Shown piece by piece: positions 15,975 to 25,098 of a stretch of DNA of 62,084 nt; the first letter of the stretch is position 1; each line of letters opens with the position of its first letter. The translations under genes and the position numbers were made by a program. Source of the DNA: Planctomycetaceae bacterium (GTDB lineage: Bacteria > Planctomycetota > Planctomycetia > Planctomycetales > Planctomycetaceae); the NCBI GenBank assembly GCA_041398785.1, contig JAWKUA010000031.1:1-62084 (forward strand), written 5' to 3'. Under the pieces are notes generated by a model, which saw nothing but the letters and a program-made list of their open reading frames with translations, had not been told where the DNA came from and made no database searches.

Positions 15975-18900
15975 TTGCGGATGTTGTTTACACTCTAAAG
16001 ACCGGAAACAGTGCGGCGATTGACGGAGCCTGGGGGGCATCGTGCGCGCTGAGCGTGGCGGCTCTGGCGAATGACAGCCCGGACGGATTGCTGCTGGTGG
16101 TGGTCCCCGGCATTCGCGACATCGATGACTTCGCCGATCAACTGGCCGAATTCGCGGGACCGGACGGCGACATTCGCAGCTTTCCCGCGTGGGAAACACT
16201 GCCCGACGAACATGACGTGACCGACACCGTGTTCGCCGCCAGGCTGGGAACGCTGCGGTCGCTGGCGAAAAGTCGAGAGTCGAGTGTTGAGAGTCAGGAG
16301 CAGCAAGCCTCCCCTGAATCCTCGATCCTGAATCCCGAATCCTGCCCCATCATTGTCACGTGTCTGCCGGCGCTGCTTCAGCCGGTCCCCGCTCGCAGCG
16401 ACATCGCGGAGGCGACGCGCACGATTCAGGTCGGTGACGACCTGGAGCTGGATTCGCTGCTGGACTGGCTGCTGGAACGCGCCTTTGAACGCGTGACGGC
16501 CGTGGAACTGCCGGGGGAATTCTGCATTCACGGCGGAATTCTGGACATCTTTCCGCCGACGGAACGCGACCCGATTCGCATCGAATTGTTCGGCGACGAA
16601 GTCGAATCGATCCGGCGTTTCGACGTCGAATCGCAGCGGCGGCTGGAAGACATCTCGCAGATAGCCGTCACCGCCACTCGTCCCGTCAAACCGCCGGACA
16701 AGCCGGAACCGGGCGACAGCCTGCGACCTCACGCAGCGATCGCGTCACACACAGAATCGCTGATTGATTCGCTGCCGAAGAAGACCGTCGTCGTGCTCAG
16801 CGACATGGCCCAGGCAATCAGCGAAGGCAAGCTGTACCTGCAGCGGCTGGAGAATCCGCTGGGCATGTTCAGCGTTGATTCCACGATGGCTCGGCTGACG
16901 AAGTTTCCGTCCGTGACCATCGACGCTCTGGGCGCCGACAGCTTTGAAACGTCCTGTCACCTGAAGATCGAAGCCGTTGAACGCTTCGCCAGCTCGGGCC
17001 GCGACGCTCTGACGGAACTTGCCGAATCGCTCAGCCCCCAGGATCGGGTCCTGCTGTCCTGCCACAACGAAGGCGAACGCGATCGGCTGACGGAACTTAT
17101 CGCGGAACTCGATGCCGAAGACGGACTGCAGATTCGCGATCGCATCGGGCTTTGCGTCGGCCAGGTGCAGCGGGGCTTTCGGTTTCTGGAACACAGCCTG
17201 GTTGTCATCAGCGACAACGAACTGTTTTCGCGAGCTCCCGGGCGAAAGATCCACCGCCGCCGTTCGGCCGACACCAGAGCGATCGACAACTTTCTGGACC
17301 TGAAGGACGGCGACCTGGTCGTTCATGTCAGCCAGGGAATTGCCCGGTACCGCGGCATGGCTCTGATGGATCGCGACGGCGAAAAGGAAGAACACCTGCT
17401 GCTGGAATTTCGTGATCAGTTGATCGTCTATGTTCCGGCGTCGCTGATTCATCTGGTGCAGAAATACATCGGCCCGGCAAAGACGACGCCGCAGCTTTCC
17501 AAATTCGGCGGCACGTCGTGGGACAGAAAAAAGGGCCAGGTGGCTGACGCTGTTACCGACATGGCCGCGGACATGCTGAAGCTGCAGGCGGAACGCAACG
17601 CGAAGCCCGGCCTGGCAAGCCAGCCGGATTCTCACATGCAGCAGGAATTCGAACAGGCGTTTCCCTTCACCGAAACTCCGGACCAGGTCACTGCAATCGC
17701 CGACTTCAAGGAAGACATGGAACGCAGCCGCCCGATGGATCGCCTGATCTGCGGCGACGTGGGGTTCGGAAAAACCGAAGTGGCGCTGCGAGCCGTCTTC
17801 AAGGCCGTTGACAACGGCCGGCAGGTGGCCGTGCTGGTTCCGACAACCGTGCTTGCCGAACAGCACTACCGCACGTTTCGCGAGCGGATGGCGGAATTTC
17901 CCGTCACCGTTGAAATGCTGTCACGGTTTCGGTCCGCTTCGGAACAAAAGGAAATCATCCGCAAACTTGGCACCGGAGAAATGGATGTCGTCATCGGGAC
18001 GCACCGCCTGGTGTCAAAGGATGTGAAGTTCAAAGACCTCGGGCTGCTGGTGATTGACGAGGAACAGAAGTTCGGCGTTAAGGTCAAGGAACGGTTGAAG
18101 CATCTGAGGCTGGAAGTCGACATTCTGACGCTGACCGCCACGCCGATTCCCCGCACGCTGCACATGTCGCTGCTGGGAATTCGGGACATCAGCAGCCTGA
18201 CGACTCCGCCGCGAGACCGTGTGCCGATTGAAACGCGGGTCGGCCGCTTCGACGGATCGCTGATCCGCAGCGCGATCGTCCGGGAACTCAACCGCGGCGG
18301 CCAGGTGTACTTCGTTCACAATCGAGTTCACGATATCCACGAAGTTGCCAGCCGGATTCGTTCCATCGTCCCGGAAGCATCGCTGACGATCGCTCACGGC
18401 CAGATGCACGAAGACGAACTGGAAGCCGCGATGATGGACTTTGTTACCGGCAAAGCCGACATCCTGCTGGCCACAACAATCATCGAAAGCGGACTGGACA
18501 TTCCCAACGCCAACACGATGTTCATCCATCAGGCGGAGATCTACGGGCTGGCTGATCTGCACCAGCTTCGCGGTCGTGTCGGCCGCGATCGTCATCGAGC
18601 CTACTGCTATCTGCTGTTGGAGGAAGGTCGTGTCGTCACCACAAAAGCCACCAGACGACTAAAGGCCATCGAAGAATACAGCGAACTGGGCGCCGGTTTC
18701 CGGATCGCCATGCGCGACCTGGAAATTCGCGGCGCCGGCAACATCCTGGGCACGGAACAAAGCGGCAACATCGCCGCCGTGGGTTACGAACTGTACTGTC
18801 AGCTATTGGAAAACGCGGTCCGCACGCTGAAGAAGCAGCCGCTGCGGTATCAGACTCACGTCAAAATCGAACTGCCGGTTTCGGCCTTCCTTCCCGACCG

Positions 18901-19300
18901 CTACATCCCGGAACAGAAGCTGAAGATCGAAATCTATCGCCGGTTGTCTCAGGCCAATTCGCTGCAGCGGCTGAATGAACTGGATGAGGAACTTCGCGAC
19001 CGCTTCGGACCGGTGCCGTCTTCGGCAAAGCGCATGCTGCGGCTTCGGGAACTGAACCTGCGAGCACTGTGCTGGAAGATCGAAAACATCCACCTGGAAG
19101 ACGGATACGCCGTGTTTCGTTACCGGGACATGAAGCTGGTCCGCATGCTGAGTCACCTGCACCAGGGCCATCTGAGAATCGTCGATCAGCACGACGCGTA
19201 CTGGCCTCTGGAAGCTCGCGAAGACGACGGCGGCGCCGTTCTGGAAGAACTGATCGCCGCGTTTTCAATCGCCGAACCGCCGGTCCCGGAAACGGAGTGA
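15902..19300 (+). CDS. mfd: Transcription-repair coupling factor Mfd
   Basis: 1132 residues, close to the usual length. Mfd removes RNA polymerase stalled at DNA damage and recruits UvrA. The UvrB-homology module is near the N-terminus (GDIRSFPAWETLPDEHDV). A CarD-like RNA-polymerase-interaction segment (DGDLVVHVSQGIARYRGM) follows. The translocase has Walker A (CGDVGFGKTEVALRA, residue about 617), Walker B DEEQ (about 719), TATPIPRTL and IIESGLDIPNANT. The TRCF C-terminal domain is present. The start is the ATG at 15902; the longer frame from 15812 runs back into the DUF1559 gene. Residues about 124-149 are an extra segment made of two heptanucleotide arrays, inserted without breaking the frame. 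Confidence 0.96.
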   Translation: MKTEPRLLPSSLAELVPLVAAAPGFADVVYTLKTGNSAAIDGAWGASCALSVAALANDSPDGLLLVVVPGIRDIDDFADQLAEFAGPDGDIRSFPAWETLPDEHDVTDTVFAARLGTLRSLAKSRESSVESQEQQASPESSILNPESCPIIVTCLPALLQPVPARSDIAEATRTIQVGDDLELDSLLDWLLERAFERVTAVELPGEFCIHGGILDIFPPTERDPIRIELFGDEVESIRRFDVESQRRLEDISQIAVTATRPVKPPDKPEPGDSLRPHAAIASHTESLIDSLPKKTVVVLSDMAQAISEGKLYLQRLENPLGMFSVDSTMARLTKFPSVTIDALGADSFETSCHLKIEAVERFASSGRDALTELAESLSPQDRVLLSCHNEGERDRLTELIAELDAEDGLQIRDRIGLCVGQVQRGFRFLEHSLVVISDNELFSRAPGRKIHRRRSADTRAIDNFLDLKDGDLVVHVSQGIARYRGMALMDRDGEKEEHLLLEFRDQLIVYVPASLIHLVQKYIGPAKTTPQLSKFGGTSWDRKKGQVADAVTDMAADMLKLQAERNAKPGLASQPDSHMQQEFEQAFPFTETPDQVTAIADFKEDMERSRPMDRLICGDVGFGKTEVALRAVFKAVDNGRQVAVLVPTTVLAEQHYRTFRERMAEFPVTVEMLSRFRSASEQKEIIRKLGTGEMDVVIGTHRLVSKDVKFKDLGLLVIDEEQKFGVKVKERLKHLRLEVDILTLTATPIPRTLHMSLLGIRDISSLTTPPRDRVPIETRVGRFDGSLIRSAIVRELNRGGQVYFVHNRVHDIHEVASRIRSIVPEASLTIAHGQMHEDELEAAMMDFVTGKADILLATTIIESGLDIPNANTMFIHQAEIYGLADLHQLRGRVGRDRHRAYCYLLLEEGRVVTTKATRRLKAIEEYSELGAGFRIAMRDLEIRGAGNILGTEQSGNIAAVGYELYCQLLENAVRTLKKQPLRYQTHVKIELPVSAFLPDRYIPEQKLKIEIYRRLSQANSLQRLNELDEELRDRFGPVPSSAKRMLRLRELNLRALCWKIENIHLEDGYAVFRYRDMKLVRMLSHLHQGHLRIVDQHDAYWPLEAREDDGGAVLEELIAAFSIAEPPVPETE
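16271..16298. repeat. Heptanucleotide array in mfd, AGTCGAG type
   Basis: Four units: AGTCGAG, AGTCGAG, TGTTGAG, AGTCAGG. They encode Ser/Glu-rich residues about 124-132 of Mfd. Confidence 0.75.
16313..16347. repeat. Heptanucleotide array in mfd, CCTGAAT type
   Basis: Five units: CCTGAAT, CCTCGAT, CCTGAAT, CCCGAAT, CCTGCCC. They lie 14 bases after the AGTCGAG array and encode the PESSILNPESC segment. Confidence 0.75.
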
Positions 19301-19332
19301 CCGCGGGGCACCGGGCGCTGAATCACGACAGC

Positions 19333-19418
19333 TATACCCCGAGCGGGGCAAATTGAGGTATTCGGGCTCGCGGCATGAAAAGGTGCAAAAAGCATCAACG
19401 TTCGCCGCGGCCTGTATA
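19333..19418 (-). ncRNA. 86-bp conserved intergenic element, copy A
   Basis: Read on the minus strand, this 86-bp segment aligns without gaps to 41755-41840 on the plus strand. Shared blocks are TATAC, GGCCGCGGCG, CTTTT, CCGCGAGCCCGAAT, CTCA, GCCCCGCTCG and GGTATA. It lies between the converging ends of mfd and the gene at 19446. A small RNA, a regulatory site or a short mobile repeat would all fit. The inverted-repeat arms CCGCGAGC and GCTCGGGG have one mismatch here. Confidence 0.45.
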
Positions 19419-19445
19419 AATCACGACGACTGAACAATGGCAGCG

Positions 19446-20387
19446 CTACTTCGTCGCAGGAACGATTCGCGACTGACGGAAGGGCAGGAATTCGGCCGAT
19501 GCACGGCGACTGCTTCGAACACGTCGGTCGGTGTCCAGGAACGAGAACGATGTCCGGTAGGCAAACGTCAGCATTCGCGGGGGCCGCGGCGGATTGATGG
19601 CTGCGCCGGCAGACGATTCGTTTCCGCTGCGCGCGGTTTCGGAGGCAGGGAACGTGGCTTCCTGAATCTGCGTTCGGTCACCGAAGAAGTCGATCGTCAC
19701 GTCAACTTCGGCGGGCAGAGCCGGCAGCCGTCGACGCAGGTAACCGACCGCCTGGTCCTTGTCGCCGATAATGCGCAACATGTCTTCCAGTGACATGACC
19801 GCGTCCGGATGTCCGGCTTTCAGTTCGTCATAGAGGAACTTCCGCATTGTCGGCCGAAACGGGTCCGTATCGAGCACGCCGTCGCCCAGATCGAAGATGC
19901 CGTCGACAACCTGTGTGATTCGCAGGTCATGATTTGCTGCGTCGCGCTGCCAGTTTCGAACGGCGTCCGACACTGTGTTGTTCTGGCACAGCGTAAAGTA
20001 GCCTCCGACGCAGACGACGTGGCGTACCGACGTGAAGTCCAGTTCGAAGTGGCCGATGTCGGAACGAAGAAACGCGGTCGGCTGCCAGTCGTCATACAGA
20101 TACAGCCATGCCGGGTTTTCCGAATTGTGCTGGTCGTGAAGATACAGCACGGGCAGTCCGTGCTGCTTCATCGTGGCCACGACGCGGTTCAGTCCCGGCC
20201 CGGTCCGCCGCAGCGGATCGAAGTGCCGCGAACTGTGAGTCGCAAAGGCCACCGTGTCGCTGGTGAGCTTCAGATCCGCGGCGTCGGTGAATTTCGGCTC
20301 CCAATCGGACACCGCGGAGGCGTCAAACAACGGCGTCGCCAGCGACAGCGTGATGGCGGAAACCAGGATGGTCGCGCAGGAAGGCAT
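19446..20387 (-). CDS. Secreted protein of unknown function, possible isochorismatase-like fold
   Basis: 313 residues with an N-terminal signal peptide (residues 1-25, ending near DASA). The segment beginning SRHFDPLRRTGPGLNRVVATMKQ and followed by LPVLYLHDQHNSENP recalls the first strand and helix of isochorismatase-like hydrolases. HVVCVGGYFTLCQNNTVSDAVRNW recalls their Cys-bearing strand and the following helix. The match is weak, and residues beyond 250 are basic and probably disordered. It converges with mfd, with the 86-bp element between. No operon partner. The hydrolase idea needs a structural match. Confidence 0.55.
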   Translation of the reverse strand: MPSCATILVSAITLSLATPLFDASAVSDWEPKFTDAADLKLTSDTVAFATHSSRHFDPLRRTGPGLNRVVATMKQHGLPVLYLHDQHNSENPAWLYLYDDWQPTAFLRSDIGHFELDFTSVRHVVCVGGYFTLCQNNTVSDAVRNWQRDAANHDLRITQVVDGIFDLGDGVLDTDPFRPTMRKFLYDELKAGHPDAVMSLEDMLRIIGDKDQAVGYLRRRLPALPAEVDVTIDFFGDRTQIQEATFPASETARSGNESSAGAAINPPRPPRMLTFAYRTSFSFLDTDRRVRSSRRASAEFLPFRQSRIVPATK

Positions 20388-20766
20388 GGGGAAACAGTGA
20401 CAATGGGGGCGGTCGTCCCGGCATCCATCTTTAGGGAAACGCGACCACCGGACGACTTTGGCAGCCCGGTTGCCTCCTGACAGCCGTGCAAAGCGACGTC
20501 AGATTATCCACGGCCGAGTCATTGTCCAGAGAATTCGTCCGGTTCGCAACGGCAGGCAGGATCATGGGTTTCCGACGTTTCGCCAACGAATTGAAGGCGG
20601 CCCGCGTAGGTCAGGCGGGATGAAGATGCGCCCGCGTTCGCGCGCTGTCGAATTTCCCAGGTGTTCGCCGGAACGGCTTGCTCCGAAACAGGTTACAGTC
20701 GGCGGGCGTGGCGGCAGACGCTGAGATTCGCTTCGCGGTGATCGCGACTTTCCGAAGGTATGAAGT
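20388..20766. other. Intergenic region between divergent genes, no gene seen
   Basis: This gap lies between the divergent genes at 19446 and 20767. It should hold their promoters, but no convincing -35/-10 pair, repeat or RNA was recognised. Confidence 0.4.
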
Positions 20767-23700
20767 GTGACAGATCCGATTGACGACCAGACGCAGCCAG
20801 AGTCGGCTTCCGACAATCCGAACGCCGGTTTCGGTGACACCGCAATTCCCGGGACGACGGGGATGTCGGATGCTCCCGAGGTATTTCGAACGGTGTCGGA
20901 CACAACGGACACGGATGAACTGCCCGACGAAGAAGAATTGACACCGGAGCTGGTGGAAGAAGAGGCCATCCGCGGCGACTTCATGTTGCGCTGGGCTGCG
21001 ATCTTTCTGGCCGTGCTGTTCGGATTCTCCCAAATCAGTGACAGCCGCACGCTGGTTCACATCCGTTCCGGCGAAAGGATGCGCGAAGCCGGTTTTCTGC
21101 CGGAACGTTCGGATACGATGTCGTTTGTGAATGAAGGGGCTCCCGTTTCGAACGTCAGTTGGCTGTTCGATCACGCTGTCAGCGCCGCGTATTCCGCCGG
21201 CGGCGCGAACGGGCTGACCTACTTCAAGGTCGCGGTCGCGGCCATTATGGCCTATCTGCTGTCGCGGATTTCCGTGCCCGGACTGCCGACATGGTGGGGT
21301 TCAATCTGCGGCGTGATGGCGATTGCCGCGGTGTCGTGCGACCTGGTGCCGATTACCGATCTGGCGACGCTGCTGGGTATGGTGCTGCTGCTGCGTCTGC
21401 TGCATCTGCATCGCGACGGCCGTGCGACCGGGCTGTTGTGGAAGATCCCGCTGCTGATCGCCGTCTGGGCGAACTTCGATCCGCGAGCCTATCTGGGTGC
21501 GGTCGCTGTCCTGCTGTATGGCCTGGGTCACGAATTGATTCGACGGCAGGACGCCGTGGCTCCCCAGTCGTCGGCGACACTGCTTCCGGTCGCCGGCCTG
21601 TCGATCGCTGCTTTGCTGGTGAATCCGTTCCCGATGGCGTCGCTGACATCGGCGTGGACGATCTACACGGTCGACTATCCTTCCCTGCAGACTCTGAATC
21701 CTCTGAATGAACGCACGGTTTCGCTGCTGGACGGACGGACCGAATACTTCTCCATGACCAACATGCAGGTCTATGCGGGATTTGAATTGGCCTACGTGGC
21801 GGGACTCGCGCTGCTGCTGGTCGCGGTGTGCGTGCTGTTCATTTCGCGAGACCAGCGAGAACTGCCATGGCTGGTGCTGCTGGCCGGATTTTCGGCGCTG
21901 GCGGTGATCCGGCTTCACGACCTGGCTCCCGCGGCGCTGGTGGCCGCAGTCGTCGCGACAACGGTGGCACAGCGATGGTACCGACAGACGTTTCCGCAGG
22001 AGTACACGATCGATCCCAAAGAGGTCCTGTTCAGCCGCGGCGGACGTGCGGCGACAGTGTTCGCCTTTGCCGCGCTGGCATTTCTGACGGTTGCTGACCG
22101 GCTGCCGACCAGATCCGCGGTGGGAATGGGCTTTGAACCCGACCTGGCGACGACAATGACATCGCTCAGCCAGCAGTTCGAATCACTGCCGGACGACGCC
22201 CGCATTCTGCATACCCGCCCCGAACAGGGAGACCTGCTGATCTGGAACGGCCGCAAGAGCCTGGTCGATTCCCGCATCACCCCGTTTGGCAGCGCGCGTG
22301 ACGAAGATACGGTGATGGCAAAATACATCGCTCTGCGGGGCAACCTGCTGTCTCCCGACCAGACGATCGCGGCAGATACAGCGTCCGGCGCCACCAGTGA
22401 ATGGATTCCGCAGTTCGAAGAATGGCAGTTGAAGTACGCGATTCCGCGTCTGGCGCCTCCCGGACTGCCCGACTACGATTCACTGGCCCGTCTGCGATTC
22501 GATCCGCACTGGGCCATGGTGACGCTGAACGGTTCCGGAGCCATGTTCGAATTTCTCGGACCGGACGTCACCACGAACGCTGACCCGGAAAATCCGCAGC
22601 AAACCCGCAGGGAACCGCTCAACCTGGCGAACGTTGCCTTCCGGGAAGCCAAACCGATCGAAGTCAGCCGCATCGATTTCGCTCAGGCCCCCGATTTCTA
22701 TCAGAGGTATGTCTATCACAAGCGGGAGAACCGTCCGGCGCCGCTGCGAGCTGCTCAGCACTATCTGAACCTGATGAACATGTCGATGCGGTCGCTGAAC
22801 GAAGCGATGGCTCTGCCGACAATGGCGATTCGCGGAGCAAGCGAAGCGCTGTTTCTGAATGCCCAGGACGCCGAAGCCTACAAACTTCTGGGCCTGGCCT
22901 ATACACAACTGAGCCAGGTGGAACAGAACGTCGCACAAATGCTGGGCGGTGCGGCTCCGACGTCGCTGCGGTATCTGGAAGCCGTGATGGCTCTGCGACA
23001 GGCGGCTCTGCTGCGGCCGGATGATGCCGAAGTCTGGGAACTGCTGGCGGTACAATACGGACAGCAGAACCGGATCGAACTCGAATACGAATGTCTGGAC
23101 CGCTACCTGACGCTGACGGAGGACATTCTGATCGTCGATCCGCAGCTTGAGGCCGTAAGAGAACAGCAATTCGTCCGGCTGGGAATGCTGAAGGAACAGA
23201 TCGACAGCTACACGAAGCAGGTGCTTGATGGCATCGCCGCCCAGAAGTTTCCGGACCAGACCGCGGAACACGGAGCGGCGAAACTGGAGATCGCTCAGCA
23301 GGTCTCCAGCATGGGTTTCGTCCGCACGTCGCTGGACCTGCTGCGAGACAATATGGACGTGCTGGGCTCCATGCCCGAAGCCAGCATCCTGCGCGGTCAG
23401 ATGCTGCTGGAAGTCGGGAAGCTGGAAGACGGGTACAACCTGCTGGCCGGAGTCGCCGGGATGGCTCGCGACAACCCGCAGCAGTACGCCGCCATTCCGT
23501 GGTACTTGCCCGTCGCTGCCAGCAACATCGCCAGGGGCAACTACGTCGATGCTGTCGGCGTCTGGTCGGACCAGGCAAAGCAGCTTCGGTTCTTCGTCGA
23601 CAATCCGCAGGCTAATCAGGCTCTTCTGACCACGCTGCCGCTGCTGACGGAACCGCTGTCCAACGTTTCCGGCACAGCACCCGTCTGGCCGCTGATTCAT

Positions 23701-24120
23701 CTGCAGCAGTGTCCGATTCCGCTGCAGGCCGTTCCCCGCAGCCAGGCGGAACCCCGCATGATGATGGCCATGGCGCACCTGGAAGCCGCCAACCTGGACA
23801 CCGCTCGCGTGCTGCTGCAGGGGCTGATCGCCGAATGCGGCGACAGTGACTTCCGCCCGCTCGCATCGGCGTATCTCACACTGCTGCGCGACGGTGCCGA
23901 TGAGTTCCTGAAAGAAGCGTCGCTGAACCAATGGGAACCCTGGACACTGGACGGCCCCGTCACCGTGCCGACGGCGACCGAACCAACCGATCAGCCGGAA
24001 CCAACTGATCAGCCAGATCAGCCCGACACGGCTGTTCCGCCAGATCAGCCGGATCAAACCGATCAGCCGGATCCGTCCGACACGGCCGATGCACCTGCTG
24101 GCGAAGAACCCGCGCCGTAG
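20767..24120 (+). CDS. Large multi-pass membrane protein with TPR-like C-terminal region
   Basis: 1117 residues. After an acidic N-terminus, residues about 75-470 carry some ten membrane helices, reminiscent of glycosyltransferase-like (GT39/PMT-type) proteins: INERTV-like and RSGERMREAGFLPERSDTMSF segments before the first loops. The periplasmic part from about 640 is helical and TPR-like (DAEAYKLLGLAYTQLSQVEQN, DAEVWELLAVQYGQQNRIELEYE). The tail is a Pro-Thr-Asp-Gln repeat (DQPDQPDQ type). The start is GTG at 20767; the nearby ATG at 20760 is in another frame. The family is known to me only as a planctomycete type. Enzymatic activity is not established. Confidence 0.7.
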   Translation: MTDPIDDQTQPESASDNPNAGFGDTAIPGTTGMSDAPEVFRTVSDTTDTDELPDEEELTPELVEEEAIRGDFMLRWAAIFLAVLFGFSQISDSRTLVHIRSGERMREAGFLPERSDTMSFVNEGAPVSNVSWLFDHAVSAAYSAGGANGLTYFKVAVAAIMAYLLSRISVPGLPTWWGSICGVMAIAAVSCDLVPITDLATLLGMVLLLRLLHLHRDGRATGLLWKIPLLIAVWANFDPRAYLGAVAVLLYGLGHELIRRQDAVAPQSSATLLPVAGLSIAALLVNPFPMASLTSAWTIYTVDYPSLQTLNPLNERTVSLLDGRTEYFSMTNMQVYAGFELAYVAGLALLLVAVCVLFISRDQRELPWLVLLAGFSALAVIRLHDLAPAALVAAVVATTVAQRWYRQTFPQEYTIDPKEVLFSRGGRAATVFAFAALAFLTVADRLPTRSAVGMGFEPDLATTMTSLSQQFESLPDDARILHTRPEQGDLLIWNGRKSLVDSRITPFGSARDEDTVMAKYIALRGNLLSPDQTIAADTASGATSEWIPQFEEWQLKYAIPRLAPPGLPDYDSLARLRFDPHWAMVTLNGSGAMFEFLGPDVTTNADPENPQQTRREPLNLANVAFREAKPIEVSRIDFAQAPDFYQRYVYHKRENRPAPLRAAQHYLNLMNMSMRSLNEAMALPTMAIRGASEALFLNAQDAEAYKLLGLAYTQLSQVEQNVAQMLGGAAPTSLRYLEAVMALRQAALLRPDDAEVWELLAVQYGQQNRIELEYECLDRYLTLTEDILIVDPQLEAVREQQFVRLGMLKEQIDSYTKQVLDGIAAQKFPDQTAEHGAAKLEIAQQVSSMGFVRTSLDLLRDNMDVLGSMPEASILRGQMLLEVGKLEDGYNLLAGVAGMARDNPQQYAAIPWYLPVAASNIARGNYVDAVGVWSDQAKQLRFFVDNPQANQALLTTLPLLTEPLSNVSGTAPVWPLIHLQQCPIPLQAVPRSQAEPRMMMAMAHLEAANLDTARVLLQGLIAECGDSDFRPLASAYLTLLRDGADEFLKEASLNQWEPWTLDGPVTVPTATEPTDQPEPTDQPDQPDTAVPPDQPDQTDQPDPSDTADAPAGEEPAP

Positions 24121-24130
24121 CGTCCGTCAG

Positions 24131-24433
24131 TTACCGGTCAATACCGGCGTCCCAGCGGGAAAGCCGGCACAGGTCGCCGCCGATTTCAAACGCGCGGCAG
24201 GCGTCAGGGCGAAGGTCGTAGTGACGACAGCGACGCAGTGACCGGTCGTACCAGACGCACGGAACTTTGTCGAAGTGCTGATCCGCCGCAATGCGTTCCC
24301 GAACAGCGGCCAGCAATTCGTCGGGAACATTCTTCGCGGCTTCTTCGCCGGGCTGGAACGGTGGCACCGGCGTGAATTCACAGCACGCGCCGCAGCCTTC
24401 GCAGGATTCGATCAGCGGCAGAGCAATCGGCAT
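24131..24433 (-). CDS. YkgJ-family cysteine cluster protein
   Basis: 100 residues with the CxxCxxCC-type cluster: CEGCGACCEF at residues 11-20, then downstream Cys residues in PCVWYD, RRCRHYDLRPDACRAFEIG and DLCRL. These proteins are thought to bind Zn or an Fe-S cluster; function is not settled. It begins 5 bases after upp ends and belongs to the operon nitrilase-upp-ykgJ on the minus strand. Confidence 0.88.
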   Translation of the reverse strand: MPIALPLIESCEGCGACCEFTPVPPFQPGEEAAKNVPDELLAAVRERIAADQHFDKVPCVWYDRSLRRCRHYDLRPDACRAFEIGGDLCRLSRWDAGIDR

Positions 24434-24438
24434 TGTCC

Positions 24439-25089
24439 CTATTCGCCAACGGTGTTGAACATCCGGTCGCCGGCGTCGCCGAGTCCGGGCAGGATGAACC
24501 GCCGGTCATTCAGTTCGCGGTCGATCACACACGTGTAGATGATCACGTCGGGGAACCGTTCCGTCACCAGGCGGATACCTTCCGGAGCTGCGATGATCGA
24601 CAGCATGACGATCCGGCCGACTCCCCATTCCCTCAGCGTTTCGATGGCCATGCAGGCGGAACCGCCGGTGGCCAGCATCGGATCCAGCAGCAGCGCCACG
24701 TCGGCGGGAGCACCCGCGGGCAGCTTGTCGTAATACCGCACCGGTTGAGCGGTTTGTTCATCGCGGTAGAAGCCCAGATGCCGGACCTCCACGTCGGGGA
24801 TCAGTTCGGTGACGGCAGCCGTCATTCCCAGTCCGGCTCGCAGGATCGGAACCGCAGCGATGCGACCGGCCAGTTGCTGGCCCTGCATGGCTTCCATCGG
24901 CGTGGTAACGGCACAGTCTCGCATTCGCAGATCGCGAGTGGCTTCGGCCAGCAGCAGCAGCGACAGGATTTTCACATGCTGCCGAAACGCGGCCGGCGCG
25001 GTCGACACATCTCGCAGCATCGACATGTGATGCCGTACCAGGGAATGGTTGTCCAGAACATGAACGGTTTCAGGCCGCGGATTCACCAT
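24439..25089 (-). CDS. upp: Uracil phosphoribosyltransferase
   Basis: 216 residues, the usual Upp length. It converts uracil and PRPP to UMP in pyrimidine salvage. The PRPP-binding loop is LLLDPMLATGGSA (residues 134-146). The N-terminal VHVLDNHSLVRHHMSMLRDVST and the ILRAGLGMT motif are typical, and the C-terminal uracil-binding region contains PGLGDAGDRMFNT. It starts 9 bases after the nitrilase gene and is followed at 5 bases by the YkgJ-like gene, so the three are likely one transcript. Confidence 0.96.
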   Translation of the reverse strand: MVNPRPETVHVLDNHSLVRHHMSMLRDVSTAPAAFRQHVKILSLLLLAEATRDLRMRDCAVTTPMEAMQGQQLAGRIAAVPILRAGLGMTAAVTELIPDVEVRHLGFYRDEQTAQPVRYYDKLPAGAPADVALLLDPMLATGGSACMAIETLREWGVGRIVMLSIIAAPEGIRLVTERFPDVIIYTCVIDRELNDRRFILPGLGDAGDRMFNTVGE

Positions 25090-25098
25090 GGACGCACT

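Noticed and set aside
16745..17866. 373-residue minus-strand ORF inside mfd
   Set aside because: Antisense to conserved Mfd translocase motifs; no family features.
22480..24057. 525-residue minus-strand ORF antisense to the large membrane/TPR protein
   Set aside because: Arg/Gln/His-rich shadow frame with no motif; the plus-strand frame has coherent helices and TPR-like repeats.
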